In this document: in pieces, positions 27,428 through 38,400 of the stretch
How positions within the stretch are numbered: position 1 is the stretch's first letter
Layout of the letters: each line of letters begins with the position of its first letter
Assembly: GCF_017168255.1 (NCBI RefSeq)
Contig: NZ_JABFAP010000001.1
Coordinates: forward strand, 719,087 to 783,086
Length of the DNA: 64,000 nucleotides
Reading direction: 5' to 3'
From: Agrococcus sp. KRD186
GTDB lineage: Bacteria; Actinomycetota; Actinomycetes; Actinomycetales; Microbacteriaceae
The notes under the pieces: generated by a model
Told to the model about the DNA's origin: nothing
Databases searched by the model: none
Seen by the model: only the letters and a program-made list of their open reading frames with translations
Made by a program: the position numbers and the translations under genes

Positions 27428-28909
27428 GTGGCTGTGCGGCGCATCGCGCTGGCCCTCGTCATCGCCCTCGTGGTCGCGCTCGCGCCGGGAGCCTGTGCTC
27501 CGCTGGAGCCCCTCTCGGTCAGCTACCGCGCGGCGGTGCAGCCAGCGGTCGTGCTGCCGGGCGACGACGCATCCGCGACCTCGATCGCGGCGAGCGAGCG
27601 GCTGCTCGAGGCGAGCGACGTCGTCTTCGTGGCGAGCGCCCCACGCGCCGACGACCTCGCCGAGGCCGCGGTGGCGGCCGGCGCGCCGCTGCTCGTCGCG
27701 GGCCCCGGCATCGCCGCTGAGCTCGAGCGGCTCGGTGCCACCACGATCGTGGCACTCGCAGGCGACGACGTGGGGGCGCTGAGCGAGCAGAGCGAGCGCA
27801 TCGACCTCGACCCGGCCGTGCCCTCGGGCGCGCAGGATCTGCCTGCGGTGGAGGTGGTGCAGCCGGCGCCGCCGGTCGTGCTGCTCACTGACAGCACCGC
27901 GGCTGCGGACGACCACGACGTCACCGCAGCGGCCGAGACCGTCGTGCGCGCCGCATCCGGCACCACCGCCGACCTGCCGGGCGGCGACCCGCGCCGATCG
28001 AGCGAGACGGTCGCGACCGCGAGCGAGCACGCAGGCAGCACCGTGCTCGCGCTGGGCGACGGCTTCGGCGACAGCGCGCTGCTGGCTCGGCGCTTCGCGG
28101 CAGCGGCGACCGGGGTCGAGCTGCCCGGCGGCGGCCAGATCGTGTTCCCGACACGGATGTTCGTGGCGCTGTACGGGCACCCGGGCACGCCCGTGCTGGG
28201 CGAGCTCGGCGAGCACGACCTCGACTGGGCGGTCGCCCGGGCGCGCGAGCGCGCCGCGCAGTTCCAGCAGCTCACCGACGTGACCGTCGTGCCGGCCTTC
28301 GAGATCATCGCGACCGTCGCCGCGGGCGCTGCAGGCGACGACGGCAACTACTCGAACGAGGTGAGCGTGGATGCGCTGCGGCCGTGGGTCGAGCGGGCCG
28401 GTGAGGAGGGCATCACCGTCGTGCTCGATCTGCAACCGGGCCTGTCGTCCTTCCCGGAGCAGGCGCGGCGCTACGAGGAGCTGCTCGCGCAGCCGCACGT
28501 CGGGCTGGCGCTCGACCCGGAATGGCGGCTGCAGCCCGGCCAGCGCCATCTCGAGCAGATCGGCAGCGTCGACGCGGCTGAGGTCAACGAGACGCTGGAC
28601 TGGCGCGCCGAGCTGACCGCCGCGCACGCGCTGCCGCAGAAGGTCGTCGTGCTGCACCAGTTCACGCTGCGCATGATCCGCGATCGCGCCCAGCTCGACA
28701 CCGGCCACGACGAGCTCGCGCTCGTGCTGCACGTCGACGGCAACGGCACGCAGCCCGCGAAGCTCGAGACCTGGCGCGCACTGCAGCGCGACCTGCCCGC
28801 CGGCATCGCGCTGGGCTGGAAGAACTTCATCGACGAGGACCGCCCCATGCTCGACCCAGCCGGGACCATGGCCATCGAGCCCACGCCGGTCTTCGTCTCG
28901 TACCAGTGA
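27428..28909 (+). CDS. Secreted protein with cell-wall-binding-repeat-like N terminus
   Basis: A 493-residue exported protein. Residues 1-25 form a signal peptide with a hydrophobic core ending APGAC, possibly a lipoprotein cleavage site although the lipobox is imperfect. Residues 30-100 (ASATSIAASERLLEASDVVFVASAP..., GAPLLVAGPG) follow the layout of CW_binding_2 repeats, and a second similar unit covers about 140-240. The C-terminal half (about 285-490), with VVPAFEIIATVA, VGLALDPEWRLQPGQ and VVLHQF, reads like a TIM-barrel-type glycoside-hydrolase domain of unknown activity. The GTG at 27428 is chosen because GGGGAGG lies 8 bases upstream; another GTG six bases earlier is too close. It converges on the GH13 gene. 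Confidence 0.6.
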   Translation: MAVRRIALALVIALVVALAPGACAPLEPLSVSYRAAVQPAVVLPGDDASATSIAASERLLEASDVVFVASAPRADDLAEAAVAAGAPLLVAGPGIAAELERLGATTIVALAGDDVGALSEQSERIDLDPAVPSGAQDLPAVEVVQPAPPVVLLTDSTAAADDHDVTAAAETVVRAASGTTADLPGGDPRRSSETVATASEHAGSTVLALGDGFGDSALLARRFAAAATGVELPGGGQIVFPTRMFVALYGHPGTPVLGELGEHDLDWAVARARERAAQFQQLTDVTVVPAFEIIATVAAGAAGDDGNYSNEVSVDALRPWVERAGEEGITVVLDLQPGLSSFPEQARRYEELLAQPHVGLALDPEWRLQPGQRHLEQIGSVDAAEVNETLDWRAELTAAHALPQKVVVLHQFTLRMIRDRAQLDTGHDELALVLHVDGNGTQPAKLETWRALQRDLPAGIALGWKNFIDEDRPMLDPAGTMAIEPTPVFVSYQ

Positions 28910-28937
28910 GCCGTGCCCGGCCTCAGCCGGCGAGCGC

Positions 28938-31160
<2,223 letters not shown>

Positions 31161-31172
31161 GCCTGCAGTCTG

Positions 31173-31186
31173 TCACGCGCGCGTGA
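31173..31186. promoter_or_regulatory. 14-bp perfect palindrome upstream of the GH13 gene
   Basis: TCACGCGCGCGTGA lies 12 bp upstream of the GH13 start codon, in the 113-bp gap shared with the divergent padR gene. It could be an operator for the GH13 gene. The evidence is symmetry and place only. Confidence 0.3.
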
Positions 31187-31227
31187 TCGAGGAGCCGTTC
31201 GCCTCTTCCCCTGCAGCGCTGGGCGAC

Positions 31228-31243
31228 ATATCGTTGACTATCG
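31228..31243 (+). promoter_or_regulatory. TATCG direct repeat, candidate PadR operator
   Basis: ATATCG (31228-31233) and TATCG (31239-31243) repeat with one-helical-turn spacing (TATCG every 10 bp) about 30 bp upstream of the padR start. Actinobacterial PadR proteins often bind AT-rich TATCG/CGATA elements at their own promoter. This is the most AT-rich stretch of the gap. Confidence 0.4.
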
Positions 31244-31273
31244 TCGAGATGCGACGCAGCCGAGGAGGCCATC

Positions 31274-31843
31274 ATGCACGAGACATACCAAGGCGCAGGG
31301 TTCGCCGGCGGCCAGCGCGGGTTCCGGCCCGGCGGACCGGGCGGCAGCATCTGGGATGCGGTGGAGCAGCTGCGCGGCGCATTCGACAGCCGCGGCGGCC
31401 CGCGCAAGAGCCGCGGCGACGTGCGGGCGGCGGTGCTCGCGCTGCTGGCAGAGCGGCCCATGCACGGCTACCAGATCATCCGCGAGATCGAGGAGCGCAG
31501 CGGCGGCGCCTGGAAGCCCAGCCCCGGCTCGGTGTACCCGACGCTGCAGCTGCTCGCCGACGAGGGGCTCATCACCGCCGAGGAGTCCGGCGGCCGCAAG
31601 ACCTACTCGCTCACCGAGGGCGGCCGGGCAGAGGCGGATGCCGCTGCCGAGACCCCCGCGCCGTGGACGGCCTCGAGCGGCCGCGAGGGCGGTGGTCACG
31701 GGGCGCTGCCGAAGGCCGGCATCGAGCTGGCGCAGGCAGCTGCCCAGGTCGGCCGCACCGGCAGCCCCGAGCAGGTGCAGCAGGCGGTCACCGTGCTCGA
31801 AGACGCGCGTCGTAGGCTCTACTCGATCCTCGCTCAAGACTGA
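31274..31843 (+). CDS. PadR-family transcriptional regulator
   Basis: A 189-residue regulator. A Gly-rich flexible N terminus (residues 1-45) precedes a winged helix-turn-helix (about 50-125) with the signature MHGYQIIREIEERS...PSPGSVYPTLQLLADEGLI. The C-terminal helix (about 150-189) should form the dimer. PadR proteins commonly repress neighbouring transport or membrane-stress genes and lose DNA binding on ligand contact. It has a strong AGGAGG ribosome site and is followed after 38 bp by an AarF-kinase gene, so the two probably form an operon. Confidence 0.85.
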   Translation: MHETYQGAGFAGGQRGFRPGGPGGSIWDAVEQLRGAFDSRGGPRKSRGDVRAAVLALLAERPMHGYQIIREIEERSGGAWKPSPGSVYPTLQLLADEGLITAEESGGRKTYSLTEGGRAEADAAAETPAPWTASSGREGGGHGALPKAGIELAQAAAQVGRTGSPEQVQQAVTVLEDARRRLYSILAQD

Positions 31844-31881
31844 GCCGGGTGCCGCCGGCACGTCGGGATCAAGGGGAGCCG

Positions 31882-33588
31882 ATGTCCGACGTCAGAAGCG
31901 AGCGAGCCCGCTACCGCCGCATCATGCGGTTCGCGATGCGCCACATCGCGCTCGTGTGGTGGTTCGAGCTGCTGCTGCCGCGCATCGGGCTGGCTGGCGT
32001 GGCCGAGCGCGGGCGCAGCGCCCGGCTGCAGCGGCTCGCCCGCCGCTTCCACGCGCTCGCCATCGAGCTCGGCGGCCTCATGATCAAGGTGGGGCAGTTC
32101 ATGTCGTCGCGACTCGACGTGCTGCCGCCCGAGATCACCCGCGAGCTCGAGGGCCTGCAGGACGAGGCGCCCGCGGTGCCGTTCCCCCTCATCCGCGAGC
32201 TCGCCGAGCGCGAGCTCGGCATGCCGCTCGAGCGCGCCTTCGCGAGCCTGGCCGAGCAGCCGGTCGCGGCGGCCTCGCTCGGCCAGGCCCATCGAGCGGG
32301 GCTCTCACCGCTCGACACGGCCGACACCGGCCTGACCGACGCCGTCGTCAAGGTGCAGCGGCCCGGCATCGAGGCGATCGTCGACGTCGATCTCGCGGCG
32401 CTGCGCCGGGTGGCCGGCTGGCTCAGCCGCGTGCCGGTGATCGCCAACCGCGTCGACATGCCCGCGCTCGTCGAGGAGTTCGCCGAGACCAGCCTGCAGG
32501 AGATCGACTACCTGCACGAGGCCGCGAACGCCGAGCGCTTCGCGCAGGCCTTCGCCGACGACCTGCGCGTGCGCGTGCCCGAGATCGTCTGGGAGCGCAC
32601 GACGCGGCGGGTGCTGACGCTCGAGGACGTCTCTGCCATCAAGATCAACGACCTCGACGGCCTGCGCGCCGCCGGCATCGACCCGGGCGAGGTCGCCTCG
32701 CAGTTCGCCGCCGTCATGTTCGACCAGGTCTTCACGCACGGCTTCTTCCACGCCGACCCGCACCCCGGCAACCTCTTCGTCACGCCGCTCATGGGCGGGG
32801 CGGATGCGTCGGGCCCGGCGGGAGCGCGCTGGCAGCTGACCTTCGTCGACTTCGGGATGATGGGCGAGGTGCCCGCCAGCACCCGTGCCGGCCTGCGCAG
32901 GACGCTGATCGCGGCTGCCGCCCGGGACGGCAAGGGCCTCGTCGCCGGCATGCGCGAGCTGGGAGCGCTGCTGCCCTCGGCGGAGGAGGCCGCGCTCGAG
33001 CGTGCGATGGCGCGCGCCTTCGAGCGATTCGGCGGCATGGGCTTCGCCGAGCTGCGCCAGGTCGACGAGCGCGACTTCCGGGCGTTCGCCGCCGAGTTCG
33101 GCGACGTGCTGCGCTCGATGCCGTTCCAGCTGCCCGAGCACTTCCTGCTCGTCATCCGCGCCGTGTCGCTGACCTCCGGCCTGTGCAGCTCGCTCGATCC
33201 CGACTTCAACGTGTGGGACTCGGTCGAGCCCTACGCTGCGCAGCTGCTGCGGGAGGAGAGCGGCAACGTCGTCATCGACATCGCGCAGCGCGCCATCTCG
33301 ACGACCAGCCTCATCGCCCACCTGCCGACCCGCATCGACGACGTGCTCACCCGCATCGAGGAGGGGCGGCTGGCCGTCGCCGTCCCCAAGGTGGAGCGCA
33401 AGCTCGCCCGCCTGGAGCGCGCCGCCCGGCGGGTGGTCTCGGCGATCCTCTTCTCGGGACTGCTCGTGGCCGGCGTGCTGCTGCTGTCGTGGAACCCGGT
33501 GCTCGGCATCGTGCTGATGGCCGTCTCCGCCGTGCCGCTGCTGCACGCCGTGCTCGCCGGCGTCCTCGGCCGTCGCGGCCCTGGCTGA
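31882..33588 (+). CDS. AarF/ABC1/UbiB-family kinase-like protein
   Basis: A 568-residue ABC1-family protein. The family-specific KxGQ motif is KVGQFMSSR (residues 69-77), the Ala-rich loop is AAASLGQAH (129-137), the ATP lysine is near K157 in VVKVQRPG, the catalytic stretch is HADPHPGN and the metal-binding motif is VDFG. Two hydrophobic helices close the protein at about residues 515-560. Known UbiB/ABC1 proteins are ATPases that support lipid-soluble quinone or isoprenoid handling at membranes. The ATG at 31882 follows AAGGGGAG; an in-frame ATG 33 bases upstream has no ribosome site. It is probably cotranscribed with padR. Confidence 0.85.
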   Translation: MSDVRSERARYRRIMRFAMRHIALVWWFELLLPRIGLAGVAERGRSARLQRLARRFHALAIELGGLMIKVGQFMSSRLDVLPPEITRELEGLQDEAPAVPFPLIRELAERELGMPLERAFASLAEQPVAAASLGQAHRAGLSPLDTADTGLTDAVVKVQRPGIEAIVDVDLAALRRVAGWLSRVPVIANRVDMPALVEEFAETSLQEIDYLHEAANAERFAQAFADDLRVRVPEIVWERTTRRVLTLEDVSAIKINDLDGLRAAGIDPGEVASQFAAVMFDQVFTHGFFHADPHPGNLFVTPLMGGADASGPAGARWQLTFVDFGMMGEVPASTRAGLRRTLIAAAARDGKGLVAGMRELGALLPSAEEAALERAMARAFERFGGMGFAELRQVDERDFRAFAAEFGDVLRSMPFQLPEHFLLVIRAVSLTSGLCSSLDPDFNVWDSVEPYAAQLLREESGNVVIDIAQRAISTTSLIAHLPTRIDDVLTRIEEGRLAVAVPKVERKLARLERAARRVVSAILFSGLLVAGVLLLSWNPVLGIVLMAVSAVPLLHAVLAGVLGRRGPG

Positions 33589-33631
33589 GCGTCCGGCGCC
33601 GGCGCCGGCGCGCTGCTGGAAGACTTGCCGC

Positions 33632-34159
33632 ATGCAGCAGGTGGGGGATGCGGTGGCCCGCGTCGTGCGCGGCGGTCGCGTCGAGGCGCGCGACGCGCTG
33701 CGCGCCCTGGTGGGCGTGCTCGCGGGCGTCGACGAGGCATCCGTCGTCGTCGTGCAGCGCTGCCCCGACTGCGGCGGGCCGCACGGGCGACCGGTGGTGA
33801 TGGCCCCGCCGGCGGCGCGCGACGTCGGCGTCTCGCTCGCGCACGCGGGGGAGCAGCACGTCGTGGCGGCCGTGCGCGGGCGCAGGATCGGGGTCGACGC
33901 CGAGCGCGCCGATGCGCCGCCCGAGCGCCTGGCCGCGCTGGGGGAGCTGCTGGGCGAGCACCCCGACCCGCTGCGGCGCTGGACGCAGGTCGAGGCCGCG
34001 CTGAAGGCCGACGGCCGGGGACTGCGGGTCGAGCCCGGCGCGGTCCACGTCGACGACGCATCCGCCACCGCCCGGGTGCCCGGCAGCGACCGCGTCTACG
34101 ACCTGCACGCCGTCGAGCTCGGCGACCGGCTCATCGTGAGCCTCGCCGTCGAGCGCTGA
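33632..34159 (+). CDS. 4'-phosphopantetheinyl transferase superfamily protein
   Basis: A short (175-residue) Sfp-like protein. The magnesium-binding pair is D89 and E91 in RIGVDAER, and the second signature WTQVEAALKADGRG (residues 117-130) supplies E121 and K125. An N-terminal CPDCGG stretch and VSLAHAGEQ agree with actinobacterial Sfp-type enzymes. The role would be to attach the phosphopantetheine arm of CoA to carrier-protein serines. The obvious client is the carrier domain of the Pls/PosA-type synthetase encoded on the opposite strand. Its 3' end overlaps the peptidase gene by 29 bp in convergent orientation. Confidence 0.8.
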   Translation: MQQVGDAVARVVRGGRVEARDALRALVGVLAGVDEASVVVVQRCPDCGGPHGRPVVMAPPAARDVGVSLAHAGEQHVVAAVRGRRIGVDAERADAPPERLAALGELLGEHPDPLRRWTQVEAALKADGRGLRVEPGAVHVDDASATARVPGSDRVYDLHAVELGDRLIVSLAVER

Positions 34160-35495
34160 CGAGCGGCAGCGGCGGCAGCGCGCGCTCCTGCAACCAGGCG
34201 TCGAAGAGCGCGTCGAGCGGGGCATCCGCGATCTTGCCCGCCAGCCGCCGGAAGTCGGCGGTCGTCGCCGTCGCGTGCACGCGCAGCGCCGTCCAGTCGT
34301 GCAGCAGCCCGAAGAAGCGCACGTCGCCGAGCTCGAGGCGCAGCGCGTGCACCAGCAGCGCACCGCGCTTGTAGATGCGGTCGTCGAACATCAGCGCCGG
34401 ACCGGGGTCGCCGAGCACGATGTCCTGCGGCAGGCCGCTCAGCCGCCGATGGTGCGCACGCGCCAGCGCATCCGTCGTCTCGCGCCCGGCCGCCTCCGAC
34501 CACAGCCACTCCGCGTAGCAGGCGAGCCCCTCGTTGAGCCAGATGTGCTGCCAGCCGGCCACGCCGACGCTGTTGCCGAACCACTGGTGGGCGAGCTCGT
34601 GCGCGACCAGCCGCTCCTCGCCGCCCCTGCCGTCGATCAGGTTGGCGCCGAACACCGCGCCGGCGACCGACTCCAGCGGGATCTCCAGGTCGTCGGCCGT
34701 CACCACCACCGTGTAGTCGTCGAAGGGGTACGGCCCGAAGCGCTCGACGAAGCACGCGAGCATCCGCGGCAGCGGCGCCAGGTCGGCGAGCACCCGCTGC
34801 TCGAGCGCCGGCGGGTAGAACGCCACCAGCGGCACCTCGTCGTGCACCGTCGCGCGGCGCACGTAGCGCCCGATCTGCACGGTCGTGAGGTAGCTCGCGA
34901 CCGGCACCCGGCAGTCGAAGGTGCGGCTGGTGCGCCCCGAGCGCGTGGTCTCCTCGACCAGCGCGCCGGTCGCGACGACCCGGTATCCCTGCTCGGTGGT
35001 GACGCGGATGCGGTAGGTCGCCTTGTCGCTCGGCCGGTCGTTGCAGGGGTACCAGGTGGGCGCGCCGGTGGGCTGCGACGCCACGATGACCCCGTCCTCG
35101 AGCTCCTCCCAGCCGACCAGGCCCCAGGGGGAGCGGCGGGGCGCGGGGGAGCCGGCGTAGGCGATCTCGAGCGCGAAGTCCTGCCCGGCGGCGATCGGCG
35201 CGGCGGGCTTCACCGTCAGCCTGCCGGGCCGCTGCACGTGCTGCGTGCGCCGCTCACCGTCGAGCGAGACGCGGCTGGCCTTCAGCCCCACCAGGTCGAG
35301 CCCGATCGCCGTCAGCTCGCGCTCGGCGCGACCGCTGATGCGCGCGACCGCGTCGAGCCGGTTCGTCGCCATGCGGTACTCGAGCTCGAGGTCGTAGTGC
35401 AGCGCGCTCCAGCCCGTGTCGCCGGAGGCCGGCGCGTAGGGCTCGCCGCCCACCGGCTGCGCCGCGGGCTGCCCGCCGTTCTTCGAGCGGCTCAT
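34131..35495 (-). CDS. M1-family zinc metallopeptidase
   Basis: A 454-residue aminopeptidase-type protein without a signal peptide. Zinc ligands are H299 and H303 in HELAHQW plus E322 in NEGLA. The usual GAMEN exopeptidase motif is replaced by IPLES (E275), so N-terminal recognition may be unusual. The N-terminal beta-saddle domain (residues 30-215) is intact but the large C-terminal M1 domain is missing, as in short actinobacterial members. The ATG overlaps the TGA of the synthetase gene as ATGA, so the two are translationally coupled. By analogy with poly-lysine producers, it may trim or hydrolyse the polymer made by the neighbour; this is inference. Confidence 0.85.
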   Translation of the reverse strand: MSRSKNGGQPAAQPVGGEPYAPASGDTGWSALHYDLELEYRMATNRLDAVARISGRAERELTAIGLDLVGLKASRVSLDGERRTQHVQRPGRLTVKPAAPIAAGQDFALEIAYAGSPAPRRSPWGLVGWEELEDGVIVASQPTGAPTWYPCNDRPSDKATYRIRVTTEQGYRVVATGALVEETTRSGRTSRTFDCRVPVASYLTTVQIGRYVRRATVHDEVPLVAFYPPALEQRVLADLAPLPRMLACFVERFGPYPFDDYTVVVTADDLEIPLESVAGAVFGANLIDGRGGEERLVAHELAHQWFGNSVGVAGWQHIWLNEGLACYAEWLWSEAAGRETTDALARAHHRRLSGLPQDIVLGDPGPALMFDDRIYKRGALLVHALRLELGDVRFFGLLHDWTALRVHATATTADFRRLAGKIADAPLDALFDAWLQERALPPLPLVSARRRGSR

Positions 35496-38400
35496 CGGCT
35501 CACCGCGTGGTAGTCGGCGACCTTCACCTCGCGCCACGGGCCGATCGGGTTGCCGCTCCAGCGGCTGCGATCGGGCACGAGCTCGCCGCGCATGACGAGC
35601 GAGGCGGGCCCGACGGTCGCGTGCTCGCCGATGCGCGCCGCCGGCAGGATGACGCTGTGCGGGCCGAGCGTGGCGCCGTGCTCGAGCGTCACCGTGTCGA
35701 TCGACATCATCCGGTCGTGGAAGAGGTGCGTCTGCACGACGCAGCCGCGGTTGACGACGGATGCGTCCCCCAGCGTCACGAGGTCGGCCTCCGGCAGCCA
35801 GTAGCTCTCGCACCACACGCCGTGGCCGATCGTCGCCCCCAGGCTGCGCAGCCACCACACGAGCGCGGGCGTGCCCGACGCGGACTGCGCGAACCAGGGT
35901 GCCGCGACCATCTCGACGAACGCATCCGCCGTCTCGCTGCGCCAGACGAACGACGACCACAGCGGCGTCTCGGTCGCCGGGATGCGGCCCACCAGCACCC
36001 ACTTGGCGGCGGTGCTGACGCCGGCGGCGACGGCACCGGCGGCGAGCATCACGACGCCGCTCAGGAGCACCGCGGCCAGGCCGCCCCACGCATCCGCCAT
36101 CCACAGGAAGGTGAGCAGCACGCCCAGGCCGATCGCGATGGTGACGAGCACCGGCACGAAGCGCGCGAGCTCCCAGAGGGCGCGGGCGACGCGCAGCCGC
36201 AGCGGCGGATCGTAGGTGCGGGCGGCGTCGACCTCCACCGGGGTGCGGCGCAGGCGCACGGGCGGCGAGCCGAGCCAGGAGGAGCCCTTCTTCGACTTGC
36301 GCGGCGCGGCCGAGAGCACCGCGACCAGCGCGTCGTTCGGGATGCGGTTGCCGGCCGCCGCCATGCCGGAGTTGCCGAGGAAGGCGCGCTCGCCGATCTC
36401 GGCGTGGGCGATGCGCACCCAGCCGCCGCCGAGCTCGTAGGACGCCACCAGCGTGTCGTCGGCGAGGAAGGCGCCCGTGTGCACGGTGGTCATCTTGGGG
36501 ATGAGCAGCACGGTCGAGATCTCGGTGTCGCGACCGACGCGGGCGCCCAGCAGGCGCAGCCAGACGGGGGTGAACAGTGACGCGTAGAGCGGGAAGAGGA
36601 TGGTGCGGGCGAGGTCGAGCAGCCGCTCGGTCGCCCACACCCGCCAGCCGTTGGCACTGTGCACCGGGAAGACGCCGGCGGTCAGGCCGATCGCCAGCAG
36701 CCGCACGGTCAGCACGATGAGGCCGGCGAGCACGAGGCCGGCGACGAGCGCGGCCGGCACGAGCCAGGCGAGGGCGCCCAGCGCCACGCCGCCCAGCCCG
36801 TCTGCGCCGCGGATGCCGAGCGTCAGCACCGCGCCCCCGGCCAGCAGCGCCAGCAGCGGGATCAGGGAGAGGGCGATCGCCGAGAGCCCGTAGATCCAGG
36901 CCCAGCCGCTCGTGTGGGCGGGGCGCTCGGCGGGCCACCACGCCTTCGCCGCGCCGACACGGCGCGCCGGGGAGCCCGACCAGCGCTCGCCCGAGCGCAC
37001 GCGGCCGAAGACGGCGGAGCCGGGCTCGACCACGGCGCCCTTGCCGATGCGGGTGCCGGGCGCGAGCGTGGAGCGCGCGCCGACGGCGCTGCGCGCGCCG
37101 ATGCGGATGGCGCCGATGCGCACCAGGTCGCCGTCGATCCAGTAGCCGGTGAGGTCGACCTCGGGCTCGATCGACGCACCCCGACCGATGCGCAGCATGC
37201 CCGTGACGGGCGGCACCGAGTGCAGGTCGACGTCGTCGCCGATGTGCGCGCCGAGCGCGCGGGCGTAGAGCGTCACCCAGGGGGCGCCGGCGAGGCTGAC
37301 GGCGCCTGCCTGCTGCGCGATCTGCTCGGCGAGCCACAGCCGCAGGTGCACGCTGCCGCCGCGCGGGTAGTCGCCGGCCTGCAGCCCGCGCAGCAGCAGC
37401 CGTGCCGCCACCACGGCGATGCCCATGCGCCCGAACGGCGTCGCGAAGACCGCCAGGCCCAGCACCAGCAGCCACGGCTGGGCCGTCGGCAGCGCCTCGA
37501 AGCCGGTCCACGCCTGCAGGAGGGTCGAGAGCGTGAGCGCGGCGAGCAGCCAGCGCATGCCGCTGAGGATGAACAGCGGCACGCCCAGCAGCGTCTGGAT
37601 CCACTGCGCGCTGCGCGGGGTGCGCGCGACCTCGTGGGTCGAGGCCGGCTCCCGCCCGCCGTTGGAGGCGCGCGAGGCGAGCTCGGCCGCCATGGCCCCG
37701 AGCCGCGGGTAGGCGTAGATGTCGGCGACGGTGAACTCGGGGTCGCGCTGACGGATGCGCGTGACCAGCTGCGCCGCGGCGAGCGAGCCGCCGCCGAGCG
37801 CGAAGAAGTCGTCGGCCTCATCGGAGGCGGGCAGCCCCAGCACGGCCTGCCAGTCGGCGGCGAGCACGGCGAGGCCCGGCGCGGCGCCGTCGTCGAAGGC
37901 GCCCTCCTCCTCGAGCGGCCAGGGGAGCGCCTTCTTGTCGACCTTGCCGGAGACCCGCACGGGCAGCTCCGGCAGCAGCGCGAGCACCGGCACGATCGCC
38001 GCCGGCAGCGCGTCGCGCAGGCGCTCGTTCGCCGCCTGGCGGTCGAAGGTCTCCACCTCGCAGCCGAGGTAGCCCACCAGCACCTGGTTGCCCGCATCCG
38101 TCGTCTGCACCACGACCGCGGCCGCGTTGACGCCCGGCAGTGAAGAGAGCGCCGCCTCGATCTCGCCCAGCTCGATGCGGCGCCCGCCCACCTTCACCTG
38201 GTCGTCGACGCGGCCGTTGAAGAAGAGCCCCTCGCGGTCGAACCGCACCATGTCGCCCGAGCGGTAGGCGCGCTCCCAGCCGAGCGAGGGGAGCGGCGCG
38301 TACTTCTCTGCGTCCTTCGCGGGGTCGAGGTAGTGCGCGAGGCCGACGCCGCCGATGATGAGCTCGCCGACACCGCCGTCGGCGACCGGCTTGCCGGCCT

